The position numbers and the translations under genes are program-made. From positions 6,311,501 through 6,375,500 of the forward strand of contig NC_021658.1 of NCBI RefSeq assembly GCF_000418325.1: 64,000 nt of DNA. The letters run 5' to 3'. The notes under the pieces are model-generated. The model ran no database searches and was not told where the DNA came from. It saw only the letters and a list, made by a program, of their open reading frames with translations. Within the stretch, counting starts at the first letter, position 1. The number at the start of each line of letters is the position of its first letter. Shown piece after piece: positions 32,522-43,506 of this stretch. The DNA comes from Sorangium cellulosum So0157-2. GTDB taxonomy: Bacteria; Myxococcota_A; Polyangia; Polyangiales; Polyangiaceae.

Positions 32522-34231
32522 ATGAAACGAACCGGCGCACAGATTATCTGGGAAGTCCTCGTCCGCGAAGGCGTGGACGTGGTCTTTGGCTACCCGGGCG
32601 GCGCGATCATGCCCGCCTACGACACGATCCTCGGCTACCCGATCCGCCACGTCCTCGTCCGGCACGAGCAGGGCGCGGCGCACATGGCGGACGGGTACGC
32701 CCGCGCCTCGGGCAAGGTCGGCGTGGCGGTCGCCACCTCGGGCCCCGGCGCGACGAACCTCGTCACCGGGATCGCGACGGCGATGCTCGACTCGTCGCCC
32801 ATCGTCTGTATCACCGGGCAGGTGCCCTCGAAGCTGCTCGGGACCGACGCCTTCCAGGAGACGGACATCACCGGCGTCACCCTGCCCATCACCAAGCACA
32901 ACTACCTCGTGACCGAGGTCCAGGACATCGCCCCCGCCATCCGCGAGGCGTTCTACATCGCGCGCTCGGGCCGCCCGGGCCCGGTGCTCGTCGACATCAC
33001 CAAGGACGCCCAGCAGGCGTCGATGGACTTCGAGCTGCCGAAGGGCGAGGTCCGCCTGCCCGGCTACCGCCCGGGGTATCACGCCGTCCAGACCGACATC
33101 GAGAAGGCGATCGAGCTCATCGACGAGGCCGAGCGGCCGCTCATCCTCGCCGGCCAGGGCATCGTCCGCGCGGAGGCGACGCGCGAGATCCTCGCCTTCG
33201 TGGAGAAGACCGGCATCCCCGTCGCGTCCACGCTGCTCGGCCTCGGCGGCTTCCCGGCGACCCACCCGCTCAGCCTCGGCATGATGGGCATGCACGGCGA
33301 GGCGTGGGTGAACACCGCCATCCAGGAGGCCGACCTCCTCATCGCGCTCGGGATGCGCTTCGACGACCGCGTGACCGGAAACCTCAAGACCTACGCGGTG
33401 AAGGCGAAGAAGATCCACGTCGAGATCGACCGCTCCGAGATCAACAAGAATGTCAAGGTCGACGTCGGCCTCGTCGGGGACGTCCGGGACACGCTCCTGT
33501 CGCTCATCCCCGGGTGCAAGCAGCGCAACCGGAGCGCCTGGATCGAGCGCATCACCACCCTGAAGGGGGACTCGGCGGTCCGTGACATTCAACAATTGCC
33601 GTATCACGACAAACTGTACGCCGCGCACGTGATGCACGACCTCTGGCGGCTCACCGACGGCAAGGCGCTTGTGGTAACCGACGTCGGCCAGCACCAGATG
33701 TGGGAAGCGCAGTACTACAAGCACGATCACCCGCGGAAGCTCATCACCTCCGGCGGGCTCGGCACGATGGGCTTCGCCCTGCCGGCGGCGATCGGCGCGC
33801 GCTTCGCGAAGCCGGACGACGAGGTCTGGGTGGTCGTGGGCGACGGCGGCTTCCAGATGACCGCGTGCGAGCTGTCGACCTGCGCGCAGGAGGGCATCAA
33901 GGTCCACGTGGCCATCATCAACAACGGCTACCTCGGCATGGTGCGCCAGTGGCAGGAGTTCTTCTACAACCGGCGCTACTCGGCGACCCCGATGCGCAGC
34001 CCGGACTTCGTGAAGCTCGCCGAGGCCCACGGGCTGACCGGCATCCGCGTGACGAAGCGCGAGGAGATCGCGGGCGCGGTCGAGCGCGCCCGCGCGACGC
34101 CGGGCACCGTGGTCGTCGACTTCCGCGTCGAGCAGGAGGACAGCGTCTACCCGATGGTCCCCGCGGGCGCCGACCTGAACGACATGATCCGCCGCCCGAG
34201 CCCGATCCTGGAGACCGGGGAGGATCCGTGA
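32522..34231 (+). CDS. ilvB: Acetolactate synthase large (catalytic) subunit
   Basis: 569 residues. Thiamine-diphosphate enzyme that makes 2-acetolactate or 2-aceto-2-hydroxybutyrate, the first common step of valine/leucine and isoleucine synthesis. Catalytic glutamate in VRHEQGAAHMADGYAR (about residue 47), central FAD-type domain with LGMRFDDRVTG, and the C-terminal ThDP/Mg motif GDGGFQM with NNGYLGMVRQWQ. Length and motif order are normal for biosynthetic AHAS. Its stop overlaps a GTG (34228) by 2 bp, but the small subunit probably starts downstream. Second structural gene of the operon. Confidence 0.97.
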   Translation: MKRTGAQIIWEVLVREGVDVVFGYPGGAIMPAYDTILGYPIRHVLVRHEQGAAHMADGYARASGKVGVAVATSGPGATNLVTGIATAMLDSSPIVCITGQVPSKLLGTDAFQETDITGVTLPITKHNYLVTEVQDIAPAIREAFYIARSGRPGPVLVDITKDAQQASMDFELPKGEVRLPGYRPGYHAVQTDIEKAIELIDEAERPLILAGQGIVRAEATREILAFVEKTGIPVASTLLGLGGFPATHPLSLGMMGMHGEAWVNTAIQEADLLIALGMRFDDRVTGNLKTYAVKAKKIHVEIDRSEINKNVKVDVGLVGDVRDTLLSLIPGCKQRNRSAWIERITTLKGDSAVRDIQQLPYHDKLYAAHVMHDLWRLTDGKALVVTDVGQHQMWEAQYYKHDHPRKLITSGGLGTMGFALPAAIGARFAKPDDEVWVVVGDGGFQMTACELSTCAQEGIKVHVAIINNGYLGMVRQWQEFFYNRRYSATPMRSPDFVKLAEAHGLTGIRVTKREEIAGAVERARATPGTVVVDFRVEQEDSVYPMVPAGADLNDMIRRPSPILETGEDP

Positions 34232-34368
34232 ACGCACCCGTAGAGGCGCGCGCCCCGAGCGCTCGATCCGACGCGAGCGCGCGCTCGCTGGACGAGCGGG
34301 GCGCGTCCGAGCGCGTCGCGGCCGCTGCCGGGCGCCCCAGAGACAAGAGGGACTTTCAAGAGGCATCC

Positions 34369-34920
34369 ATGGATCGACCCATCCTGCGCACGTTCATCGC
34401 CTACGTCGAAGACCGCCCCGGCGTGCTCAACCGCGTCGCGTCGCTGTTCCGGCGCCGCGCGTACAACATCGAGTCGCTGAGCGTCGGGCGCACCCACATC
34501 GCCGGGGTCTCGCGCCTCACCCTGGTCCTCGAGGCGGACGAGGACGGGGCGCGCCGCCTGGAGGCGAACCTGTACAAGCTGGTCAACACCCTCTGGGTCC
34601 GCGACGTCACCCACACGGCCTCGGTCGCGCGCGACCTCGCGCTGATCAAGGTGAAGGCGAACGCGACGACCCGCGCGCAGGTGCTCCAGCTCTGCGAGGT
34701 GTTCCGCGCGCGCACCGTCGACGTCGCCCCCGAGGCGCTCACCATCGAGATCACCGGCACCGGCGACAAGATCGAGGGCCTGCTCGACGTGCTCCGCCCG
34801 TTCGGGATCATCGAGATGGTGCGGACCGGGATGATCGTGATGACCCGCGGCGCCGAGGAGGCCGAGGCCAGGCTCGACACCGTGCTGCCTGTGCGCGCGG
34901 GCGACAGCAGCGCGCCCTGA
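34369..34920 (+). CDS. ilvN: Acetolactate synthase small (regulatory) subunit
   Basis: 183 residues. An N-terminal ACT domain, RTFIAYVEDRPGVLNRVASLF (broken here: EDRPGVLNRV, near residue 15) and YNIESLSVG, binds valine for feedback inhibition. The C-terminal domain (RPFGIIEMVRTG) contacts the large subunit. ATG 34369 is chosen because AAGAGG lies 5 bp upstream and the product then matches IlvH/IlvN exactly. A GTG overlapping the ilvB stop would add 47 Arg/Ala-rich residues of no known kind. Confidence 0.95.
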   Translation: MDRPILRTFIAYVEDRPGVLNRVASLFRRRAYNIESLSVGRTHIAGVSRLTLVLEADEDGARRLEANLYKLVNTLWVRDVTHTASVARDLALIKVKANATTRAQVLQLCEVFRARTVDVAPEALTIEITGTGDKIEGLLDVLRPFGIIEMVRTGMIVMTRGAEEAEARLDTVLPVRAGDSSAP

Positions 34921-34980
34921 TGACGGAAGACGTGAAGGACGGGAGCCGCGAGGTGCGGATCCCTGTTGAAGGAGAGTGAG

Positions 34981-35994
<1,014 letters not shown>

Positions 35995-36028
35995 GCCTCT
36001 CCACTCGTGGGAGGCGGCGGAGAACACC

Positions 36029-37732
<1,704 letters not shown>

Positions 37733-37816
37733 GCCGGTGCGCCGAGCGCACGAGGGCCCCGCGCGGGGCCGGCGAGCTCGGCGGCCAGCCCCCGCCGCAC
37801 AAGGAAGTTGAAACTT

Positions 37817-39463
37817 ATGAATCCGCCTCTCAACGGCGCGGAGCAGGGCGCCCGCCCCGCGGACCGCGTCGACATCTACGACACCACGCTACGGGACGGC
37901 ACCCAGCGCGAGGGCATCTCGCTCGCGTGCGAGGACAAGCTGCAGATCGCGCGCCACCTCGACGCGTTCGGCCTGACCTTCATCGAGGGCGGCTGGCCCG
38001 GCTCGAACCCGAAGGACGCGCAGTTCTTCGAGCGGGCGAGGGACATCGAGTGGAAGCACGCGAAGATCGCCGCGTTCGGCTCGACGCGCCGCGCCTCGCT
38101 CGCCCCCGAGGACGACCCCGGCCTGCGCGCGCTGCTCGCCGCCGGCACGAGCGTCTGCACGATCTTCGGCAAGAGCTCGACCCAGCACGTGACCGCGGTG
38201 CTGCGCACGACGCTCGACGAGAACCTCCGGATGATCGAGGAGACCGTCGCCTACCTGCGCGCGCACGGCCGCCGCGTGGTCTACGACGCCGAGCACTTCT
38301 TCGACGGGTTCGCGCTCGACCGGTCGTACGCGATCGAGACGCTGCGCGCCGCGGCGCGCGGCGGGGCCGAGGTGCTCACGCTCTGCGACACGAACGGCGG
38401 CTCGATGCCGTGGCAGGTCGAGGCGATCGTCGCCGAGGTGAAGGCGCTGGTCGGCCACCCGCTCGGCGTCCACGCGCACAACGACGGCGAGCTCGCGGTC
38501 GCCAACTCGCTCGCCGCCGTGCGCGCGGGCGCCCGCCACGTCCAGGGCACGATCAACGGCTACGGCGAGCGCTGCGGGAACGCGAACCTCTGCGCGATCA
38601 TCCCGAACCTCGAGCTGAAGCTCGGCCTCCGGGCGCTGCCCGAGGGGGCGCTCCGCGGGCTCACCGAGCTCTCGCACTACGTCGCCGAGCTGGCGAACCT
38701 CGCCCCCGACGATCACATGGCCTACGTCGGGCGGAGCGCCTTCGCGCACAAGGGCGGCGTGCACGTCGCGGCGATGCGGCGCGAGCCGGCGTCCTACCAG
38801 CACATCGACCCCGCGCTCGTCGGCAACGCGATGCGCACCGTGGTGAGCGAGCTGTCGGGCCGCGGGAACCTCCTCAGCAAGGCCGAGGAGTTCGGGCTCG
38901 AGGTGAAGGCGGGCGCCGAGGTGGAGGTGCTCGAGCAGATCAAGGAGCGCGAGGCGCGCGGCTCGTCGTTCGAGGCGGCCGAGGCGTCGGTCGCGCTCTT
39001 GCTCCGCCGGAGCTCGCCGGGCTACAAGGCCCCCTTCCGGCTGCTCGATTTCAAGGTCATCGCGGGCCAGCGCGAGGGCGTCGGCACCTTCGCCGAGGCG
39101 ATGATCAAGATCGCGGTCGGCGACGAGGTGGTGATCACGGCGGCCGAGGGGTCCGGCCCCGTCAACGCGCTCGACGGCGCGCTCCGCAAGGCGCTCGCGC
39201 CCGTGTTCCCGGCCGTGCGCGACATCCAGCTCGTCGACTACAAGGTCCGCATCCTCGACGGGCGCGACGGCACCTCGGCGACGACGCGCGTGCTCATCGA
39301 CAGCCGCGACGCGCACCGCCAGTGGAGCACGGTCGGCGCCTCGACGAACATCATCGACGCTTCCTGGCATGCGCTCGCGGACGGGATCGAGTATGGGCTC
39401 ACGCTCGCAGCGCGAGAGCCAGCGCAGTACACATCCACGTTGCCTGCCAGCGAGGTCGCATGA
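37817..39463 (+). CDS. cimA: Citramalate synthase
   Basis: 548 residues. Condenses pyruvate and acetyl-CoA to (R)-citramalate, giving 2-ketobutyrate for isoleucine without threonine. Barrel motif YDTTLRDGTQREGI (near residue 20), then FIEGGWPGSNPKD, a hallmark of CimA, and AHKGGVHVAAM. The C-terminal allosteric domain ends in IEYGL. It differs from LeuA in the motif TQREG versus EQSPG. The start ATG 37817 follows AAGGAAG by 9 bp. The stop overlaps leuB's ATG (ATGA), so they are coupled. leuCD, also needed for citramalate conversion, are not in the window. Confidence 0.95.
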   Translation: MNPPLNGAEQGARPADRVDIYDTTLRDGTQREGISLACEDKLQIARHLDAFGLTFIEGGWPGSNPKDAQFFERARDIEWKHAKIAAFGSTRRASLAPEDDPGLRALLAAGTSVCTIFGKSSTQHVTAVLRTTLDENLRMIEETVAYLRAHGRRVVYDAEHFFDGFALDRSYAIETLRAAARGGAEVLTLCDTNGGSMPWQVEAIVAEVKALVGHPLGVHAHNDGELAVANSLAAVRAGARHVQGTINGYGERCGNANLCAIIPNLELKLGLRALPEGALRGLTELSHYVAELANLAPDDHMAYVGRSAFAHKGGVHVAAMRREPASYQHIDPALVGNAMRTVVSELSGRGNLLSKAEEFGLEVKAGAEVEVLEQIKEREARGSSFEAAEASVALLLRRSSPGYKAPFRLLDFKVIAGQREGVGTFAEAMIKIAVGDEVVITAAEGSGPVNALDGALRKALAPVFPAVRDIQLVDYKVRILDGRDGTSATTRVLIDSRDAHRQWSTVGASTNIIDASWHALADGIEYGLTLAAREPAQYTSTLPASEVA

Positions 39464-40524
39464 AGGCCAATATCGTTCTTTTGCCCGGTGACGGCATCGG
39501 CGTCGAGGTGGTCGCCGAAGCCCGCGTCACCCTCGATGCCGTCGCCGCCCAGTTCGGCCACAGCTTCACGTACTCCGAGCACCTCATCGGCGGGTGCGCC
39601 ATCGACGCGACCGGCACCGCGCTCACGCCGGAGACGCTCGACGCGTGCCGCGCGGCCGACGCCGTCCTCCTCGGCGCGGTCGGCGGCCCGAAGTGGGACA
39701 ACCCGAGCGCGAACGTCCGGCCCGAGCAGGGGCTGCTCGCGCTGCGCCAGGGCCTCGGCCTGTACGCGAACCTGCGGCCGATCCGCCTGTTCCCGGAGCT
39801 CGTCCAGGCCTCCCCGCTCAAGCCGGAGCGGCTCGCGGACGTCGACATCCTTGTCGTCCGGGAGCTCACGGGCGGGCTCTACTTCGGCAAGCCGCGCCTC
39901 CGCGAGGAGGTGAACGGGCGCAGGCGCGCGGTCGACACGCTCGAGTACACGGACGAGGAGATCCAGCGCGTCGTCGAGCTCGCGTTCCGCCTGGCCGCGC
40001 CGCGCCGGCGGCTCGTCACGTCGGTCGACAAGGCGAACGTCCTCGAGTCGTCGCGGCTCTGGCGGACGGTGGCGACCGAGGTCGCCGCGCGCCACCCGGA
40101 GATCCGCATCGAGCACCAGCTCGTCGACTCGTGCGCGATGCGGCTGATCACGGCGGCGGCGGCGTTCGACGTCATCGTCACCGAGAACATGTTCGGCGAC
40201 ATCCTGACCGACGAGGCGGCCGTGCTCGCCGGCTCGCTGGGGCTCTGTCCGAGCGCGTCGCTGGGCGAAGGCACGCGCGGGGTCTACGAGCCGATCCACG
40301 GCTCGGCGCCCGACATCGCCGGCAAGGGGCTCGCCAACCCGATCGGGACGATCCTGAGCGCCGCCATGCTGCTCCGGCACTCGCTGCGCCTCGACAAGGA
40401 GGCGGCGGCGCTGGAGCGCGCCGTGGCGCAGGCGATCGCCGCCGGCGCCAGGACGGCGGACCTCGGCGGCAAGCTGTCGACCCAGGCGATGGGCGAGGCG
40501 GTGCGGGCGAAGCTCGCGGCCTGA
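39460..40524 (+). CDS. leuB: 3-isopropylmalate dehydrogenase
   Basis: 354 residues. Oxidatively decarboxylates 3-isopropylmalate; the same enzyme oxidises erythro-beta-methylmalate in the citramalate route. Motifs LLPGDGIGVEV (residues 6-16), GAVGGPKWDN, RPEQGLLALR, VRELTGGLYFG, DKANVLESS, ENMFGDILTDEA and the NAD-binding GSAPDIAGKGLANPIG are all present. ATG overlaps the cimA stop. A hairpin follows the stop. Last gene of the operon. Confidence 0.97.
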   Translation: MKANIVLLPGDGIGVEVVAEARVTLDAVAAQFGHSFTYSEHLIGGCAIDATGTALTPETLDACRAADAVLLGAVGGPKWDNPSANVRPEQGLLALRQGLGLYANLRPIRLFPELVQASPLKPERLADVDILVVRELTGGLYFGKPRLREEVNGRRRAVDTLEYTDEEIQRVVELAFRLAAPRRRLVTSVDKANVLESSRLWRTVATEVAARHPEIRIEHQLVDSCAMRLITAAAAFDVIVTENMFGDILTDEAAVLAGSLGLCPSASLGEGTRGVYEPIHGSAPDIAGKGLANPIGTILSAAMLLRHSLRLDKEAAALERAVAQAIAAGARTADLGGKLSTQAMGEAVRAKLAA

Positions 40525-40540
40525 TCGCCCGCGCGGGGCG

Positions 40541-40559
40541 GGGCCGGGCACCCCGGCCC
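40541..40559 (+). terminator. Hairpin after leuB
   Basis: GGGCCGGG (40541-40548) pairs with CCCGGCCC (40552-40559) over a 3-nt loop, 17 bp after the leuB stop. No T-run follows, only tggcctcgctttg. Likely the end of the ilv-leu transcript, possibly factor-assisted. Confidence 0.5.
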
Positions 40560-40603
40560 TGGCCTCGCTTTGCCGTCGCCCGGCGCGCCGCTAGAACGGC
40601 GCC

Positions 40604-40891
40604 ATGTTCATCGTCGTCAACACCATCACCGCCTCCGGCCCGGCGCTCCAGGCCATGGTGGAGAGCTTCCGGCGAGCGGCGCCCGAGATGCGCCAGTTCT
40701 CCGGCTTTCTCGGCCTCGAGATCTGGCTGGGCGACGGCGGCCTCCGGGCGGTCTCGCGGTGGGAGAGCCGGGAGGCGTTTCAGCAGTACCCGAGGTCCGA
40801 GGTGTTCCGGCGCCATCACCACGGCATGGACGGCGAGCAGGCGCTCCGGGCCGCGCACATCACGTTCTACGAAGGCGAGATCATGGCGTGA
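40604..40891 (+). CDS. ABM-domain (antibiotic biosynthesis monooxygenase-like) protein
   Basis: 95 residues, one dimeric alpha/beta-barrel domain: MFIVVNTITASGPALQAM, then GFLGLEIW with RAVSRWESREAFQQY, the typical pattern of ABM/IsdG-like small proteins. Members are quinol or heme monooxygenases, or binding proteins. The cluster HHHG (residues 71-74) could be relevant to metal or heme but is not diagnostic. Small stand-alone gene just after the ilv-leu operon, convergent with the RsbR-like gene. Confidence 0.82.
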   Translation: MFIVVNTITASGPALQAMVESFRRAAPEMRQFSGFLGLEIWLGDGGLRAVSRWESREAFQQYPRSEVFRRHHHGMDGEQALRAAHITFYEGEIMA

Positions 40892-40915
40892 GCCGCCCCT
40901 GAGCCGGGCCGGCGG

Positions 40916-42046
40916 TCAGCGCGCCGCGCGCCGGCCCGCGGCGGCCTGGCCTGCGCCCTCGGCGTAGGCGATCCCGTCCTTGAGCGTGCCGCACGTCACG
41001 ACGCCGCCGAGCTCGATGTCGAGCGCCGTCATGGCCCTCGCCACCTCCGCCCGTATCCCGGTGAGCACGACCTGCGCGCCGATCAGGCGGGTCGCGCGCA
41101 CGGCGCGCAGCAGCGCGCTGGCGACCTGCTGGTCGACCCCCGAGACGCCGGTGACGTCCAGGATCGCCACGCGGGCGCGGTGGGCCGTGATGCCCCGGAG
41201 GAGCGTCTCCGTGACCTGCGCCGCCCGGTCCTCGTCCAGCGCGCCGACGAGCGGCAGCACGACGGTCCCGTCGCTGATGGGGATGAGCGGCGTCGACAGC
41301 TGCATGAGCATCTGGGCCTGTCGCCGGACGGCGGCCTCCAGCCGGTCCCGCTCCTCCTCGGCGCGCTTCTGCGCGGCGATGTCGCGGGCGACCAGGACGA
41401 GCCCCAAGAGCTCGTCCTGGGGCCCGCGCAGCGTGCTGGCCGAGAGGGCGACGGGGACCTCCGCGCCCTCCCGGGTCACGAGCGCCGACGCCTCGTTCGC
41501 GATCCGGCTCGCCTGCCGCAGGCGCTCGATCACCGAGGCCGCCGCGCCCTCCCCGAGCACCCGCTCGGCCGGCAGCTCCAGGATCTCGTCCCTCGAGCAG
41601 CCGAGGAGCTCCAGGGCCGCGCGGTTCGCGCTCTTGATCGACCCGTCCACCTCGAGCACGAGGAGCGCGTCGGGCATCGCGGAGAGGACGTTGTTGACGA
41701 ACGCGGTCGAGGACTGAAGCTCCTCGATCATCATGTTCATGCCGGCGGCGAGCCCGTCGAGCTCGTCGACGTCGCGGCTGATCTCGGCCTTCCTGGAGAA
41801 GTCGAGGGAGGCGACGGCGAGCGCGACGTCGGTCAGCTCGGAGAGCCGCGCCGACGCCTTCGCCTTGAAGGCGCGCAGCGCCGCGAGCTCCTCCGCAAGC
41901 GCGTTGAGCTGCGCGAGCGCCGGATCGAGCGGGCCGCCGCGCGGCGCGGCCGCGCGGGCCGCCGAGTTGCCCGCGGCGAGCTCCTGGATCACGCGCTCGA
42001 TCTCGCCGCGGTCGGGGTGGCCCTCCGCCTGCGGTCCGTCGTTCAA
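40916..42046 (-). CDS. RsbR-like PAS-STAS sensor protein
   Basis: 376 residues: Glu/Ala-rich helical N-terminus with a HAMP-like piece (70-112), a PAS domain (117-222; NNVLSAMPDALLVLE), a coiled linker, and a C-terminal STAS domain (258-364; AILDVTGVSGVDQQVAS, RLIGAQVVLTGIRAEVA). This matches RsbR co-antagonists of stressosomes. At the position after GVD where RsbR proteins carry a phosphorylatable Thr there is Gln306, and the later Thr site near ARAM is Ala; both from memory of the family. TTG 42046 overlaps the stop of the STAS gene upstream (TTGA), so they are coupled. GTG is possible further in. Confidence 0.82.
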   Translation of the reverse strand: MNDGPQAEGHPDRGEIERVIQELAAGNSAARAAAPRGGPLDPALAQLNALAEELAALRAFKAKASARLSELTDVALAVASLDFSRKAEISRDVDELDGLAAGMNMMIEELQSSTAFVNNVLSAMPDALLVLEVDGSIKSANRAALELLGCSRDEILELPAERVLGEGAAASVIERLRQASRIANEASALVTREGAEVPVALSASTLRGPQDELLGLVLVARDIAAQKRAEEERDRLEAAVRRQAQMLMQLSTPLIPISDGTVVLPLVGALDEDRAAQVTETLLRGITAHRARVAILDVTGVSGVDQQVASALLRAVRATRLIGAQVVLTGIRAEVARAMTALDIELGGVVTCGTLKDGIAYAEGAGQAAAGRRAAR

Positions 42047-42426
42047 CGGAGGAACCCCCGCAGCCAAGCGACGGCCTCGTCCTCGGTGGTGAACAGCTTC
42101 CGGGGCACGGGGGCCTGGGACAGCCCGAGGAAGAAGTTCCCGATGGCCTTGCTCACGGGCGAGCCCACGAGCAGCGCGAGGGCGCAGTGCCCCTTCGCGG
42201 CCTCCGCTCCTGCGAAGTACTCCCGCGCTGCCCTGTCCACCGTCTTTTGCGCGCGGATATCGACCAGAACGGGACGCGGCGTGCCGCCTCCGAGCTCGAT
42301 GGTGGCCCTGACGACCTCCTGTGCGAAGGCCAGGCTCATGTGCACAGGAAACGCAGTCGCGCGGATGATTCCATCGTCCTCGAGCCGGAGTATCTGGGCG
42401 GACGTCACGATCTCGCGAGCCTTCAT
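42043..42426 (-). CDS. SpoIIAA/STAS-like small protein
   Basis: 127 residues. The fold looks like a single STAS/SpoIIAA-like domain: SAQILRLEDDGIIRATAF, PVLVDIRAQKTVDRAARE, ALALLVGSPVSKAIGNFFLGL and a final FTTEDEAVAWLRGFL. That last part is typical of the STAS/SEC14-related family that reads TDE-AxxWL. A ligand or partner is unknown. It precedes the RsbR-like gene with a 4-bp overlap, and a promoter candidate lies 128 bp upstream (42555-42584). Likely one two-gene signalling operon. Confidence 0.72.
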   Translation of the reverse strand: MKAREIVTSAQILRLEDDGIIRATAFPVHMSLAFAQEVVRATIELGGGTPRPVLVDIRAQKTVDRAAREYFAGAEAAKGHCALALLVGSPVSKAIGNFFLGLSQAPVPRKLFTTEDEAVAWLRGFLR

Positions 42427-42554
42427 GTCGCATCCTCTACCGCGCCGCGCCAGCCGCGCAGCGCTCGCCCAGGGGGCAGGAGCCTCGGGAGCTCCGCGTC
42501 ACCTCGGTTGATCGAGCTGCTTGTATTCCATGGCACGACCACGGCAGTCTTACG

Positions 42555-42584
42555 ACTATAGGGCATTTCTCGCCGGCTTGTCCA
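42555..42584 (-). promoter_or_regulatory. Candidate sigma70-type promoter for the STAS/RsbR-like operon
   Basis: On the minus strand, TGGACA (42584-42579) and TATAGT (42560-42555) are separated by 18 bp: 5/6 and 5/6 matches to TTGACA/TATAAT. It lies about 130 bp upstream of ATG 42426. In this GC-rich background such a pair is unusual. Confidence 0.5.
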
Positions 42585-42663
42585 TAGCGCCGGGCCGGCG
42601 AGGGGCGCGCGGCGGGCCCTCCCCGCGCGCAGCAGCGCCGAGAGCGCGCGCCGAAAGCGTCCA

Positions 42664-42715
42664 TGGTGTCTCAGGTGTCCTTTCTGGGGTAATCGACGTC
42701 ACTCCCCTGACACCA
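42664..42715. promoter_or_regulatory. Operator-like inverted repeat in divergent region
   Basis: TGGTGTCtcAGG (42664-42675) is mirrored by CCTGACACCA (42706-42715) across 30 bp. It lies between the STAS/RsbR-like operon and the exported Gly/Trp-rich protein gene, so it could bind a regulator of either. Confidence 0.4.
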
Positions 42716-42823
42716 CACATGATCTCGCGACGGGGAAGCTCAGGTCCCCGCGTGTCGACGCTCGTCGTCGCGACGGGCGCTGGCGCCATCCACATGAATC
42801 GATGTGCACAGGAGAATGGGAAC

Positions 42824-43270
42824 ATGAGCCATTTGACGAAGTTCGCATCGCTCGTCGCGCTCTCGACGGCGCTCTCCGCGGCCGGCGTGGCCGTGGCGGC
42901 CGAGGCCACGACGGACGACACGACGGTCCAGACCGACGAGGCGAATAAGCCGGTCCAGGGCGAGGAGATGGACTCCGCAGATCAGGAGTCGAGCGCGGCG
43001 CCGGCGATGGGCGTGAGCCCGGAGGACGCGAGCGCAGCAGGCGCCGGCTCGGCGGACGTCGGCGCGACGAGCTCCGGTGAGGAGAGCGCCACCGAGAACC
43101 CCGACGCGGCCTCGCGGTTCTGGGGCGGCTGGGGCGGCTGGGGCGGCTGGGGCGGCTGGGGCGGCTTCCACCACCACCACTTCTTCCGGCCGTGGGGCGG
43201 CTGGGGCGGCGGCTTCTGGGGCCGGCCCTGGGGCGGCTGGGGCGGCGGCTGCGGCGGCTGGGGCTGGTAG
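42824..43270 (+). CDS. Exported Gly/Trp-rich protein with His cluster
   Basis: 148 residues: a cleavable signal peptide (FASLVALSTALSAAGVAVAAEA), an acidic, disordered-looking Thr/Glu/Asp/Ser region (28-95), and a C-terminus of five GGW repeats, FHHHHFF, then more GGW/GRPWGG motifs to the final Trp. The tail is about one third Trp and His; it may bind metal, polysaccharide or membranes. No family recognised. ATG 42824 is set by AGGAGA 8 bp upstream. A perfect hairpin lies beyond its stop (43331-43361). Convergent with narK. Confidence 0.75.
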   Translation: MSHLTKFASLVALSTALSAAGVAVAAEATTDDTTVQTDEANKPVQGEEMDSADQESSAAPAMGVSPEDASAAGAGSADVGATSSGEESATENPDAASRFWGGWGGWGGWGGWGGFHHHHFFRPWGGWGGGFWGRPWGGWGGGCGGWGW

Positions 43271-43330
43271 CGAGCGCCCCGGGCCGCGCAGCCCGGTGAC
43301 GCCGACGCGCGGCCCTCGATGAGCGGCAGC

Positions 43331-43361
43331 AGCGCCGTGGCTCGGTCCTCGCCACGGCGCT
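43331..43361. terminator. Perfect 11-bp stem between convergent genes
   Basis: AGCGCCGTGGC (43331-43341) pairs exactly with GCCACGGCGCT (43351-43361) over a 9-nt loop. It lies between the convergent Gly/Trp-rich protein gene and narK, so it may end both transcripts. No T-run. Confidence 0.55.
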
Positions 43362-43506
43362 TCACGCCCTCAGGAGATCGCGGTCGGCCAGAGATGGGTC
43401 GACGGTCCAGGTCCTCGTCACGCCGAGGCCTCCTCGCGCAGGCCCGCGGGGAGCGCCTCGGCGCCCGGAAGCGCCCGAGCGTCGCCGGCGCGCCGTCCGG
43501 CGCCGA

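Larger units (their letters stand above)
42427..42823. other. Divergent intergenic region
   Basis: 397 bp between the STAS-like and Gly/Trp-rich protein genes. It holds the promoter candidate at 42555-42584 (minus) and the inverted repeat at 42664-42715. The open frames across it do not have a protein-like composition. AGGAGA (42810-42815) at the right end is the ribosome-binding site of the next gene. Confidence 0.5.
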
